64,000 nt of DNA from Nitzschia sp. DOCU1 (GCA_951394045.1 OX595999.1:868001-932000), one strand, 5' to 3'. Shown: positions 22,251 through 33,100, numbered from the stretch's first letter. Notes: generated from the letters alone by a model not told the origin. Numbers and translations: made by a program.

Positions 22251-22524
22251 CATATTGATTATTGTAATGAGTGCCACAAACATGCTTTCACATGCTGCAC
22301 TCTACCGGTAGATAGAGACACCAGTAGTAGTAGTTAGAGCTACTTGAAGAACACATCATCCCCCATGGCATGGTCCATAGCCACGGTCTCCACACCAAGC
22401 GGCAGACGTCTTGACCAATCATACCAAGGAAAGGATAAAAGGTCTCTAAATTTTTATAGTAGTACTAATATTAAAGCAGCATGAGCAGCACCAGTTTCTA
22501 GTAATGCTCTACAGAGGTACCTGA

Positions 22525-22746
22525 ACTAGCATCACTATTACTACTAAATCTTGTCTCTACTACTAGACTTAGTATGTGACTACAAGTAGATGTGTAGTAG
22601 CTACAGTAGCTACAGTGTACTAGCATATGGTGGTGACGGTGAGCTCGTAGAGCACCCTGGGGGATTCGTGCACATGTGGGGGAATTTGTGTACTTGTGCA
22701 TAAAGCAAGCAAAATGCCCCCAGATGTAACCGTTCCCTAACCTCCC
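22525..22746 (-). repeat. right terminal inverted repeat of the foldback element
   Basis: Mirror copy of 22028-22250. It ends 150 bp before the left LTR of the first copia element. Confidence 0.8.
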
Positions 22747-22896
22747 GGGATTCGTAGCGCTAGTGACCAATCGCGGGTCACCACAAAATGACTGGCTCCG
22801 GTCGGTTGGGCTCGTGGGCGATGCATGCGCAAGGTCGTTCGCCGAAGGAGGACGCCACGCTTCATCATCAGTCGTGCACCTTCAACGCTCCATTCT

Positions 22897-23255
22897 AGTT
22901 GAAATATCGGAGTTCGGCGAGTTTAAATGAGCGAGCCGGCTCGATTGGCGATTCGACCGGCGCGCCCCTGAAGAAGAAGAGATCTAGGAAGTCGGCGGGT
23001 GTGACTGAACCGCAGGTCGGTGGGAGTCACTTGCTAACTACTGGAGGTAGAAGGAAGACTGACTCCCACGGAACATCGATGTGTGAATCGGTCATCGGTA
23101 AGGATGCTGAAGAACAAGAAAGTGGGTCTGATCAAGAATGGATCAAGATCAGACCACGATCAAGAAATAGAACGTAGAGTAATGGCGATCTTATAATTTT
23201 GGCTATTGAGTTGTTGCAATTGCTTCGGCTGAGTAGTTGAAACGGGAATTCAACT
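22897..23255 (+). repeat. 5' LTR of copia 1
   Basis: 359 bp, followed directly by GGTAGCTCCACACTGG, the likely primer-binding region. It should contain the element promoter. The same LTR sequence encodes the tail of Pol at the other end of the element. Confidence 0.9.
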
Positions 23256-23305
23256 GGTAGCTCCACACTGGTTGTGTAAAAGCAAACTACTGATCCTCGG
23301 AAACG

Positions 23306-25078
23306 ATGAGCACTAGTACGGTTACTTCTGCTGGTCTTTTGATGACGTCTACCTCCGGCATGCCATCGGGCAGCGGAGGCGCAAAAGGGGTTCCTCTCTT
23401 TGGAGGGATCCCTCCTATTCCGTCTTATGGTGGAAGTGGCGGTCGCCCTGGTGGAGGCGGCGGCGGTGGTGGTCCACCCGGCGGCGGTGGCGGCGGTGGT
23501 GGTCCACCTGGGGGAAGCAGCCCACCGGGCGGCGGTGGTGGTCCACCTGGTGGTAGTGGTGCTGTACCTGCTCAAGGAGCCGGCGGCATTACTCCGCCTC
23601 GCGTTGGCGGCGTTGCGAACGGTGTCGTTTGGTTGGGCGGTTCAAACGTCCCTGGACGTGGTCTAGGATATCCGATTGACGTTTTGTGCTTTCGTCCCAT
23701 GGATTTTAAGTCGATGCAAAAGCAGCATGAACTTTTGAAGGAGGGACTTGAAGAGGCCAAGCGTTTGGAGTTGGGATCGAAAGGGATCTCATTGACGGCC
23801 TGGATTCAAGAAATTAAGTTCTTGGCCGAGTCTCGAGGTTTCGATACTCTCTTTCGGGTCTACGATCCCAACGCTCATTCCGAAGTCTATCTTTTGGAAC
23901 GCTGGGGAGACGTGAACGCTCAACAAGTTGCAGATTGGGTAAACTTGCTAAAAACAAGTTTGGGAGACCATTGGGACAAGGAAGGGCTTCGACTCTCGGC
24001 AAGTGCGATTCGTCAGTCCCTTGGCCCTGATCTTTACGCAAGGGTGGCTTCGTTGACTGACCCTTCGACTACTTCTGGTCCGGAGTACTTCAAGGTGGCG
24101 GTTGAACAGATCTCGTTCATGAATGCCACCATGATTCGAAATCTCAGCAACAAGTTGGGCCAACTCAAGTTGAAGGACGTTGACGGTGAAAACGTTGCCA
24201 AGCTCACGGAGCAGGTAACTGCTATTGCTCGAGAGATTCAAGGTTCGGGTAGCCCTCCAAGTGACCTTCACAATTTGGTTTCGAAGCCGTACACCACCGG
24301 CACTGTGGATACCTTCAAGACTCATGCCTTGGGAATTCATGGTCAGGTCATGACCGGATCTTATCGTGGCAGTTGGGAACAGATGGTCCAACAGTATAAC
24401 TTGTTCTACCAGGACTTGGTCCAGTCGGATGATTATCCCCCGGCCAAGGGAGGAAAGGACCAGGATGATTCGATTCATGCCATGATTGGAAAGGAAGTCG
24501 ATCGCAAGCTTGAGCTCTTGAAGGGAAGCACCGACTCTGGTTCCAGGGGAAAGGGATCTGGTGGCGGGAGATCTGGGCGAAAATGTTTCGAGTGTGGATC
24601 GGACAGCCATCTCGTCAGAGACTGCCCCAAGAAGAAGGCAGCAAAGGATGCATCGAACTGGAGGACGATTCCACCCGACTCTTCTCGGGGAGATTCCAAG
24701 GAAAAGGTGGTCGATGGAGTTACTTTCAAGTGGTGTGGCAAATGCCGATCCAACAAGGGTTTCTGGTGTGGTGGCGACAAGGCGCATTTCACCTCCGAAC
24801 ATTCTGCGTCGAACGGCGGCACAGATGGGTCCGCCGAGTCGGGAGGATCCGGTGAGTCGTCTCCTGCGACTACGACTACTACTGGCAGCTCTACCGTGAG
24901 CAGCAGCCAGCCCCAAGGACAAGTCGCGTACATTGATGCTCCTTTGGCCTTCGGTTTCTTCGGATCGATTACTGATGAGGATATCCTCTTGGTAAACTCT
25001 GATGAAGACTGGCAAGTCCTCGAAGACCTGAACGTGACTGACTCGGAGCACCCAAAAGGCTGTTGCGGGGACTTGTAA
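23306..25078 (+). CDS. gag: copia 1 Gag
   Basis: 590 aa from the ATG 50 nt after the LTR. A Gly/Pro-rich low-complexity segment (about 30-95) precedes the helical Gag core. A CCHC zinc knuckle CFECGSDSHLVRDC lies around residue 430, and a further Cys/His cluster (CGKCRSNKGFWCGG) around 475. The frame ends at TAA 25076-25078 within a 37-nt overlap with pol that holds a slippery heptamer. Role: capsid and RNA packaging. Confidence 0.9.
   Translation: MSTSTVTSAGLLMTSTSGMPSGSGGAKGVPLFGGIPPIPSYGGSGGRPGGGGGGGGPPGGGGGGGGPPGGSSPPGGGGGPPGGSGAVPAQGAGGITPPRVGGVANGVVWLGGSNVPGRGLGYPIDVLCFRPMDFKSMQKQHELLKEGLEEAKRLELGSKGISLTAWIQEIKFLAESRGFDTLFRVYDPNAHSEVYLLERWGDVNAQQVADWVNLLKTSLGDHWDKEGLRLSASAIRQSLGPDLYARVASLTDPSTTSGPEYFKVAVEQISFMNATMIRNLSNKLGQLKLKDVDGENVAKLTEQVTAIAREIQGSGSPPSDLHNLVSKPYTTGTVDTFKTHALGIHGQVMTGSYRGSWEQMVQQYNLFYQDLVQSDDYPPAKGGKDQDDSIHAMIGKEVDRKLELLKGSTDSGSRGKGSGGGRSGRKCFECGSDSHLVRDCPKKKAAKDASNWRTIPPDSSRGDSKEKVVDGVTFKWCGKCRSNKGFWCGGDKAHFTSEHSASNGGTDGSAESGGSGESSPATTTTTGSSTVSSSQPQGQVAYIDAPLAFGFFGSITDEDILLVNSDEDWQVLEDLNVTDSEHPKGCCGDL
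25051..25057 (+). promoter_or_regulatory. predicted -1 ribosomal frameshift site CCCAAAA
   Basis: The heptamer reads C CCA AAA in the gag frame, the canonical X XXY YYZ form. It lies 18 nt before the gag stop and within the 37-nt overlap (25042-25078) where gag and pol are both open. Slippage by -1 enters the pol frame exactly. GGACT and AGTCC just downstream could form a short stem. Confidence 0.65.
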
Positions 25079-28000
25079 GCTCGGCAGTCCTGATCGCATT
25101 TTACCTTTTGAGGAGAGCTATTTGGAGTTTCTGGATGTTCTGGGTGATTTATCCTACTCACTGCTTCCGTCATCATCGAAGGCTCGCCAAGGTACCTGAT
25201 ACTACTGAGGGTAAAATAGTTGGGTTCTGCATTGGACTTAGCTATGTTCTTTTATCTCCAGTGGTCTGGTACTTGGCTGGTCTCGGTCTGTGGGTTGCTG
25301 GCATGTGCGCCAGTTGGGCAACCAAGCTCGCGCGCAAGCCCCCCGACCCCAAGATTACGCCGGCACGGCAACGCAAACAGCGTCTCAAGAAACTTTTGGG
25401 AATGTTGTTGACTTTGGGTTCCCTTCCTACTGTGGTACAGGGATCTCATGGCAAGGCTATTGCGCACATGGCGAGAGCCATTCATGCAAATAATTGGAGT
25501 GCGTCTGATTCCGCTACTGCCCGTGACCTACTACGGGAAGTATCCGAGACCAGCATGTTGTCCAAGGTTGATGGCTTGTATGCTGTGGCCGACACCGGTT
25601 GCAGTGGTTTCTCGACCCCTCATGATTGTGATTTTGTTCCTGGTACCTATGTCAAATACCAAGGAGGCAAGACCATGGGAGGGATTGCTGGCTCTTTGAA
25701 GATTGTCGGTACCGGTACGGTTCGGTACGAGGCATTGGACGTCACTGGGCGGATCAAGATCATTGAGGGAGAGGCTTGGCACATTCCTGACTTGCCATGT
25801 CGTCTTATTCCACCGCAAAAGGTGGTGGATTGTCGTTCCAAGGGGGACTATTCGATCAATGGGGAGGACGGTGGCCGTTTCTTGTTTCGGGACGGCGTGA
25901 TCGTGCCTACGCCTTTGGATCCGGCTTCAAATTTGCCGACGTTGGCGTTATTCAAGGATGCTGATGCCGCTGCACTGGCTCTCGAGAAGGCCATGTACTC
26001 GTGTGTTTTGCGGGAGACAAATCAAAACTTATCTCCGACGCAGCAGGCCACTCTTCGATGGCATGCGCGCCTTGGCCACCCATCGATGGCAATCGTTCGA
26101 TGGCTGGGTCAACGTGGATTGTTGGGTTCCGACAGTCCCAAACTTTCCAAAGCTAGTGACACTCCGTTGTGTGCCACTTGTCAGTACGCCAAGCAAACTC
26201 GTCGTCCCACTGGAACCACTCGCACCGAGGTGAGGCCGGAAGCTCATGGCGGCATTCAAGCCGAGAAGCTAAATCCTGGGGATGAAATTGCTGCTGACCA
26301 GTTTGAGGTCATCAAGCGGGGTCGACTCTTCAAGACGGGTGGAAAAGAAAAGCCCTCTGAACAATTCTGTGGCGGCACGATTTTCGTCGACGTGGCCACA
26401 GGGTACACTCGAGTTTATTTCCAAGTCTCGTTGGGTGCCATTGAGACTATCCGTGCTAAACATTCTTTTGAACGGGAGGCTCTGAGCCATGGTGTTCATG
26501 TTCGTGCATACCGTACGGATAACGGTATCTTCACCAAGGAACAGTTCCTCACGGAGATCGAAGCCAATTCCCAGTCCATCACGGTTTCGGGCGTGGGCGC
26601 TCATCATCAGAATGGGATTGCGGAACGTGCTATCCGTACCACCGTCACTCGAGCTCGGGCTATGTTGTTGCATGCGCAGCTTCGTTGGCCGGACCAGACG
26701 TCTACCGATTTGTGGCCCATGGCCATGCAACATGCTTCTTTTCTGCATAATGCAGTTCCTCATCTCAGCGAAGGGTTTTCTCCTGATGAAAAGTTTTCTC
26801 GTTCGTTGAAGTCTCTTGATCACTTGCGTCATCTCCCAGTGTGGGGGTGTCCAACGTATGTCTTGCAGCCTACTCTTCAGGATGGTCGCAAACTTCCTAA
26901 GTGGCAGCCTCGCAGTCGTCGTGGCCAATATGTTGGGTGGTCCTCGTTGCATGCTTCGAACGTCGCATTGGTTCGAAATCTTACTACGGGTTTCATTTCC
27001 CCGCAGTATCACGTTGTCTTTGATAATTGGTTTGAAACCATCGCGGTTGATGGGGAGGAAGAGGTCCCACCGGAATGGGATATCATTATCACCCGCTCTC
27101 GTTTCGAATGTGGTTTGGATCCTGAAGATCTTCGGGATTACGAGTTGGATGACGAATGGCTCAGCAAGGAAGAATTGGCGGATCGCCGAGCACATGCGGC
27201 TCAACGTCGCGAAGGGCAGACTTCTCGTCGGGCGGCATCGTCGCCATCACAAAGTTCTCCATCGTCACCAGTGCCTATGGCTGCTACTCCATCGGCCGCT
27301 GATGATGACGCGGGCGATCCGACAAGTGTGGCGAGCCATGATGGTTCGAATGGGTCGAGTCCATTGCCACTTTCGCCGTCGTCGTCGACTCCCATTGTTG
27401 ACTCACATGATCGTGGGCCATCATTGGCCTCGTTGCGTCAGGTTCGAAGGCGTATTCCTATTGAAACTCCAGCAATGTCCTCGACGGCATCGCCACCGTT
27501 GAGACGCAGTCAGCGTACAAGGAAGGCTCCCGATCGTTATGGTTACGTTGGGAAGTCAATTGCAAGTTACTTGGAACTGGTCGACTACATTCGGGACCGG
27601 GCTGGTGGAAATCAAATGTCGATGCAATGCATGTTAGCATATTGGACTATGATCTCGATGGATCCGGTCGACGAATCTCTTTTGGACTTTGAGCCTGCGT
27701 ATACGGCCATTGCTCTGAAAGCCGCACGAAAGAAGAAGGATGATCCCGATGCACCTACGTGGCAGGATGCTATGACTGGTCCTCATCGAGCTGAGTTTGA
27801 GGCTGCTATGAAGAAAGAAATTGAAGAACTCTCGAAGAAAGGTACTTGGCAGGGAGTGCTGCGATCTAGTTTACCTAAAGATACTACTGTGGTGCCTCTG
27901 ACCTGGGTCTTTCGAATCAAGCGTCTCCCAAATGGGGATCTGGACAAGTTCAAGGCACGGATCTGCGTTCGGGGAGATCTTCAGGACGATGTCGGCGAAA

Positions 28001-29688
28001 CCTATGCGCCAGTTGTCAAGTGGACAACAATTCGATCGGTCCTTGCTTTCGCTATCAAGCACGATATGAAGACGCGTCAGATCGATTTCTCGAATGCTTT
28101 CGTTCAAGCTGATCTCCCTGAAGATGAACAAGTCCACGTTCACTTGCCTCGTGGTTTCGTTCAGCAAGGTTTTGACAATGTGTTGAAGCTCAAGAAGAGT
28201 CTCTATGGAATGCTTCGAAGCCCCATTTTGTGGTTTCAGACCCTTAAAGGGTCGTTGGAGGCCTTGGGTTTCAAGTCCTCAGTGAACGACCAGTGTTTGT
28301 TCATAAATCGAGACGAACGTATGATCGTGCTGGTTTACACCGACGATTGCTTGTGTTTCGGTTGGGATGACAAGAGCCTCGATGATTTGGTGGCCGGGTT
28401 GCGCAAGCGCGGCCATGAACTGGGTGAGCAAATGATCACCAACGACGTGTATGCCTATCTCGGCATTGAGTTGAACATGTCAGGCGATATGATCGAAATG
28501 GTGCAAGTCGGTCTGACCGAGAAGATTCTCAAGACCGTCGGATTGTCGGATGCAAAGGGAATCGAGACTCCTGCAAAAGAAGCTCCGTTGGTCGCTGACA
28601 AGAACGGTGCGCCGTTTGCGGAAGAATGGGACTACTCTTCGGTTGTGGGCATGTTGATGTATCTTGTCAATACCCGGCCTGACATTCAGTTTGCCGTACA
28701 TCAAGCATCGAAGTTTACGCATCATCCGCGAGAATCTCATGCGCATGCGGTCAAGAAAATTTGCCGATACTTGGCTGGAACTCGAAATCGCGGAATCCGG
28801 TTCTCTTCGAAGCCGATTTCTCCATCAAAGAAGTTGCATGTTAATTGTTATGTGGATGCATCGTTCACGCCGCTGTGGAAAACCGAAGACCCGATGAATC
28901 CGGACAGTGCCAAGTCTCGAACTGGTTTCCTGATTCGAATTGACGATTGTCCCGTCACTTGGTGCTCTCGTAAGCAAGGGGAGACGGCGCTGTCGACGAC
29001 TGAGGCGGAGTATATGGCTCTGTCGGCAGCCATGCGTGAATTGTTGTGGGTTCGACGATTGGCGGCTGAGATAGCGGAAGGCTTTGGGATTCAATACGAC
29101 CGCGAGGCTCGTATCTTCTCGAAGGTATTCGAAGACAATCAAGGAACCATTGCTGTGGCAAAGCGTCCTGATTTGACGGCTCGGACTCGTCACATTCAGA
29201 CGAAGTACCATCATTTCAAGGAACAGCTTCGGACAGATAAGGATGGTCATGGCATTCGATTGGTGTATGTTCCCACTGACTACCAGGTGGCTGACATCTT
29301 CACCAAGGGTCTTGGAAACGAATTGTTCATTCGGCTACGTGATGATCTGATGGGATGGGAACCTTTGCCCAACTTCGAAGACCAAAATGAAGTCGATCGC
29401 AAGGGAGAGTTGAAATATCGGAGTTCGGCGAGTTTAAATGAGCGAGCCGGCTCGATTGGCGATTCGACCGGCGCGCCCCTGAAGAAGAAGAGATCTAGGA
29501 AGTCGGCGGGTGTGACTGAACCGCAGGTCGGTGGGAGTCACTTGCTAACTACTGGAGGTAGAAGGAAGACTGACTCCCACGGAACATCGATGTGTGAATC
29601 GGTCATCGGTAAGGATGCTGAAGAACAAGAAAGTGGGTCTGATCAAGAATGGATCAAGATCAGACCACGATCAAGAAATAGAACGTAG
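25057..29688 (+). CDS. pol: copia 1 Pol (expressed by -1 frameshift)
   Basis: About 1543 aa after the shift, with no ATG near its start. First come several hydrophobic segments (25063-25350). Then the protease with ADTGCSGF, the integrase with an HHCC finger (HARLGHPS...CATCQYAK) and catalytic D, D, E in AADQFE, RTDNGIF and HHQNGIAERA. The reverse transcriptase has RQIDFSNAFVQADL and YTDDCLCFG, and RNase H has YVDASF, TEAEYMALS and DNQGTIAVA. The frame continues for 93 codons into the 3' LTR, adding a basic tail with KKKRSRK. No disabling stop or frameshift is seen, so the element may be autonomous. Confidence 0.93.
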   Translation, partial: RLLRGLVSSAVLIAFYLLRRAIWSFWMFWVIYPTHCFRHHRRLAKVPDTTEGKIVGFCIGLSYVLLSPVVWYLAGLGLWVAGMCASWATKLARKPPDPKITPARQRKQRLKKLLGMLLTLGSLPTVVQGSHGKAIAHMARAIHANNWSASDSATARDLLREVSETSMLSKVDGLYAVADTGCSGFSTPHDCDFVPGTYVKYQGGKTMGGIAGSLKIVGTGTVRYEALDVTGRIKIIEGEAWHIPDLPCRLIPPQKVVDCRSKGDYSINGEDGGRFLFRDGVIVPTPLDPASNLPTLALFKDADAAALALEKAMYSCVLRETNQNLSPTQQATLRWHARLGHPSMAIVRWLGQRGLLGSDSPKLSKASDTPLCATCQYAKQTRRPTGTTRTEVRPEAHGGIQAEKLNPGDEIAADQFEVIKRGRLFKTGGKEKPSEQFCGGTIFVDVATGYTRVYFQVSLGAIETIRAKHSFEREALSHGVHVRAYRTDNGIFTKEQFLTEIEANSQSITVSGVGAHHQNGIAERAIRTTVTRARAMLLHAQLRWPDQTSTDLWPMAMQHASFLHNAVPHLSEGFSPDEKFSRSLKSLDHLRHLPVWGCPTYVLQPTLQDGRKLPKWQPRSRRGQYVGWSSLHASNVALVRNLTTGFISPQYHVVFDNWFETIAVDGEEEVPPEWDIIITRSRFECGLDPEDLRDYELDDEWLSKEELADRRAHAAQRREGQTSRRAASSPSQSSPSSPVPMAATPSAADDDAGDPTSVASHDGSNGSSPLPLSPSSSTPIVDSHDRGPSLASLRQVRRRIPIETPAMSSTASPPLRRSQRTRKAPDRYGYVGKSIASYLELVDYIRDRAGGNQMSMQCMLAYWTMISMDPVDESLLDFEPAYTAIALKAARKKKDDPDAPTWQDAMTGPHRAEFEAAMKKEIEELSKKGTWQGVLRSSLPKDTTVVPLTWVFRIKRLPNGDLDKFKARICVRGDLQDDVGETYAPVVKWTTIRSVLAFAIKHDMKTRQIDFSNAFVQADLPEDEQVHVHLPRGFVQQGFDNVLKLKKSLYGMLRSPILWFQTLKGSLEALGFKSSVNDQCLFINRDERMIVLVYTDDCLCFGWDDKSLDDLVAGLRKRGHELGEQMITNDVYAYLGIELNMSGDMIEMVQVGLTEKILKTVGLSDAKGIETPAKEAPLVADKNGAPFAEEWDYSSVVGMLMYLVNTRPDIQFAVHQASKFTHHPRESHAHAVKKICRYLAGTRNRGIRFSSKPISPSKKLHVNCYVDASFTPLWKTEDPMNPDSAKSRTGFLIRIDDCPVTWCSRKQGETALSTTEAEYMALSAAMRELLWVRRLAAEIAEGFGIQYDREARIFSKVFEDNQGTIAVAKRPDLTARTRHIQTKYHHFKEQLRTDKDGHGIRLVYVPTDYQVADIFTKGLGNELFIRLRDDLMGWEPLPNFEDQNEVDRKGELKYRSSASLNERAGSIGDSTGAPLKKKRSRKSAGVTEPQVGGSHLLTTGGRRKTDSHGTSMCESVIGKDAEEQESGSDQEWIKIRPRSRNRT
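29401..29407 (+). other. polypurine tract of copia 1
   Basis: AAGGGAG immediately upstream of the 3' LTR, the expected place for plus-strand priming. It is short, and it also codes for Pol. Confidence 0.5.
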
Positions 29689-29766
29689 AGTAATGGCGAT
29701 CTTATAATTTTGGCTATTGAGTTGTTGCAATTGCTTCGGCTGAGTAGTTGAAACGGGAATTCAACT
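29408..29766 (+). repeat. 3' LTR of copia 1
   Basis: 359 bp, same sequence as 22897-23255 as far as read. Its first 281 bp are also the end of the pol reading frame. Confidence 0.9.
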
Positions 29767-29814
29767 ATTCTCATTGGCCACCTGCAAAGAAAGTTACCGT
29801 GTGTACCTGGTACA

Positions 29815-30127
29815 GTGTTGAAATCTACGATGACCGGTACTGGCTAATCGTAAAAAGAGCTCAAATAACTTGTGGTTGTGTTGCAGTGTGTTGATTCTGA
29901 AACTTATGAGCACTAACAGTGCGTAAACTAAATGTATGCTGTCGAGATAGACAGCTGATGTACTCTGATTTGTATCGTACTTAGTGCCATCTCCATGCCT
30001 TCTCCTCGTTGGAGTCAGCACGTGGCTGTTCGGGAGTGAACGTTGCACTTCCCTATACGATTGCGTCATCACGCTGATGACGTCGTGAAGAGCGATCCTT
30101 GACCACCAGATTTACCGTATTTGAACA
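29815..30127 (-). repeat. 3' LTR of copia 2
   Basis: 313 bp, the downstream LTR of the minus-strand element. It contains the inverted repeat CGTCATCA-CGC-TGATGACG at 30064-30082. In element orientation it is preceded by the purine run GAGAGGGAG (plus-strand 30128-30136). Confidence 0.9.
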
Positions 30128-30157
30128 CTCCCTCTCAAGGATTGACTCGAGCGAGTG

Positions 30158-33100
30158 TTACCATCCCATGATGACCTGTCTGTGTTTGACGAAGAGATCC
30201 TCGCTTAATGCTTTGGTCAGGATATCGGCAGGTTGATCTTCGGATCGGATATGATGTATCTCGATGTCGCCTCTCTCCACATAGTCGTAGAAGTGAAATA
30301 GACGATTGTTGATATGCTTTGTTCTTGGTCTTGCTTTGGGAGTACGGGCGATCTCAATGGCGCCCATGTTGTCTTCGTAGACGTTGCAAGTGATGTGTGC
30401 CTTGTCGAAGTGCACATTGAATCCGAGTCCTTGCATCTCCCTCAGAAGCTCAATGATCGGTATAGCCTCTCGCAAAGCGTACGAGAGTCCTGTGATCTCC
30501 GATTCGCAGCTAGACAGAGCGATCTCTTGCTGTAGCTGTGATTTCCATGTGACTGGCACTCCTGCGTAGCAGATGATGTAGCCGTGTCTGGAGCGAGCAG
30601 TGTCCTTGTCGAATCCTGCCAGTTCCTTGTCCCAGTTCCCCGCGAAGTCGGCGTCGACGAATACCTCCAATCCCTTCGAAGGATCTGCCTTGAAGATTAT
30701 TCCTTTGTCTCGTGTGCCGAGCAGGTAACGTGTGATCCAGCGTATTGCATCGCCGTGTTCTTTCTTTGGGTCGATGGAGAACCGTGCACACTGGTGCACT
30801 GCGTATGCGATGTCTGGCCTTGATCCGCGCTCGACGTAGTTGAGCTTGCCGATGACACTCCTGTAGTGGAACGAGTCGTCGTGTGGTGTGGAGCTCAGGT
30901 GACGTGACAGTAGCCTGCTGGACGCCATGGGGATGTCCTTGGTTCGTACATTGTCATACTGCATGCGTAGGTCCGATATCACCTGTTCGATTAGCTTGGG
31001 TTGCGTCAGGTGTATCGTTCCGTCTTCTTTCCGATCGATGTTGACTCCGAGAAAGTCCGTGAGATCTCCCTCAATGGTAATGTTGAGGTTTGCGTCTCTC
31101 ATTTCCTGTATCGTTCGCTCGATCTCTGCCTGGTCAGGACCGGCTAAGATTGAGTCGTCGGTGTAGAGGACGTAGATCATGTTGCCCTTGTAGAATACAC
31201 ACTCGTCGTGCTTGGACACCACGAAATGGCACTTGTCGATGAGCCGTTTCCTCAGATATTGATACCATATACGAGAGGCGCTTTTTCCCCCATAGAGGTT
31301 GCGGTTGACTCGTAGACAATACTTGCTTGGGTCGTCAACGCCGTCGAGGGTGAATCCCTTTGGTAGCTTCATGTAGAGGTCCCTGTCTGCTGGCGCGTGT
31401 GGGTACGCGAGCACGTAGTCGAGTTGGACCGTTCGCCAATTGAAGAGTAGAACCAGCGCCAGCAGTAGCCTTATCGAGGGCCATCCGGCAACCGGAGCAT
31501 ACGTCTGATCGTAGTGCTCGCCGTGTCGCATTCGAGAACCGTCGATATTGCATCGTGCCTTGTATTTCTTGATTGCGCCCGTCCTTATGTCGCGCTTGCG
31601 GCGCAGTTGCCACACTGCAGGTAGCACGGTAGTCCCCGTTGGTATGTCGGTGAGTAACATGATGGTGTAGACTCCCATGTCGACCTGTTGCTTGATCTCC
31701 AGTTCCATTGCTTCGCCGAACTGTTCCCAGTCGCTCTCCCTCTGAGCCTCGTGAAGATACAGAGTGTCGGGGTCTGCATTGGCTTTGTAGGCATAGAGTG
31801 GGTTCAGGTCCTCGTTGATGGACCTGCCGTCGCTTGGGAACATCGCCTGGAAGGAGAACACTTCGCCAGGAACATCACTTTGCGTAGTGAGTTCCGCTGT
31901 CATTGCTTCTATCAGTCGTTGCGCAGGTTGCACGCGTCTCTGCGATCGCCTGGTGGCCGTACCAGATTCTGATTGCATTCGTGGAGACTGGTGTTGTTGT
32001 GTAGATGGCTGTTGTTTGCCATTCCCGGGTGTGTTCCCTTCTGTAACGGTGGGAGAACCGCTGTCCCTGTCTGTCTTCGGGGACATGTCGACTGTGCGTG
32101 GTTCAGGTGGTGCCACGTAGGCTCCCTCTGGAACTTGGGTGCCCTCTCTTGTCTGAGAGTTTTGTGTAGTGACCTGTTTTCTTTTCGAAGCTGTGGTTGT
32201 CGCATTGCCCTGCTTGGGTGCTGTCACATTCGCTTGTGACTGCTGAACAAACCCCGCCTTGATTTGCCATAGCGATTGTTGTGTGCTAGCACTCTCCACC
32301 GACTGGTAGAGTTGTGCTATGGTGTCAAACATTGTGTCCATCTTGATGTGGAACTGTGGAGACACAAGTCCCGTCTTGATGTCCAGCACCAGCGCAATAG
32401 AACGAGAGTGGTGTGGTGATCGTCCCAGGTACACCCCAACCCTCGCTCTACTGACCCACTTGTGGAGCGGTTTGTTCTGTTGCAAGTTCCTGTCCAACAC
32501 GTACACTGGACAACCGAAGTGTTGCCAGCGCTTGGCGTTGGTGGAGACCTTCGTACTGTAGAAGAGCTCCGCTGGGGAGCGGTAGTCAGGTTTGTCGGCC
32601 AGATTGGGTGTCGCGTTGTTTGCATCGTTCGCAATTCGGAGGGCGTATGGCCAGAGGTTCGCCGAGATCTCCTGTGGCCATTGTCGTTTTGCGTAGGTCA
32701 GTTGTGTGCGCGTCAGCTCTTGTAGTCGTCTGATTCGAGCTTCCGCCTGTCCGTTCTGGTGATGCGCGTTGACTCCCGCGAATGAGAGACCTTGCTCGCA
32801 TTTGTGGCAGTCAAGCACCCATTTGTTGGCCTTGAAAATTCCATTGTCGGCATGATAATGTTGGACTCTGAAACCGTTTTGCTGGCACAGACGTTCGAAT
32901 GCATGCTTGCCCTCGATCGTCTCGTCAGCACTAGCGGTCTTCTGCAGGTAGACGTAGCCGAACGATGAGTAGCTGTCCACGTAGACAGTTGCATACACGT
33001 ATCGCTTCGTCGTCAAGATACCTGTCATCTGCGCGATGAACCCCGGTGTTGGGGACTTCATTTGGTCGACCGAGACCACTTCACCCGGTTTTGTTGGTAA

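Larger units (their letters stand above)
22028..22746. mobile_element. foldback/MITE-like element with long inverted repeats
   Basis: About 719 bp bounded by near-perfect terminal inverted repeats of about 222 bp (22028-22250 and 22525-22746), both starting GGGAGGTTAGGGAACGG from the outside. The central 274 bp codes for nothing recognisable. Arms differ only by one extra T and a point change or two. I found no clear target duplication. This is a non-autonomous foldback-type element; its RNA would form a hairpin of about 220 bp. Confidence 0.75.
22897..29766 (+). mobile_element. Ty1/copia retrotransposon 1, full length
   Basis: 6.87-kb element with 359-bp LTRs (22897-23255 and 29408-29766) whose termini are AGTTGAA...TTCAACT. 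A 5-bp target duplication ATTCT lies at 22892-22896 and 29767-29771. Inside are a gag frame and a pol frame with the copia order protease, integrase, reverse transcriptase, RNase H. The 92 codons read through each LTR are identical, which suggests a recent insertion. It resembles the diatom CoDi-type copia elements; the exact family is not assigned. Confidence 0.93.

Noticed and set aside
22899..23177. A 92-codon frame in the 5' LTR as an independent gene.
   Set aside because: It is the LTR copy of the Pol C-terminal tail and begins without an ATG.
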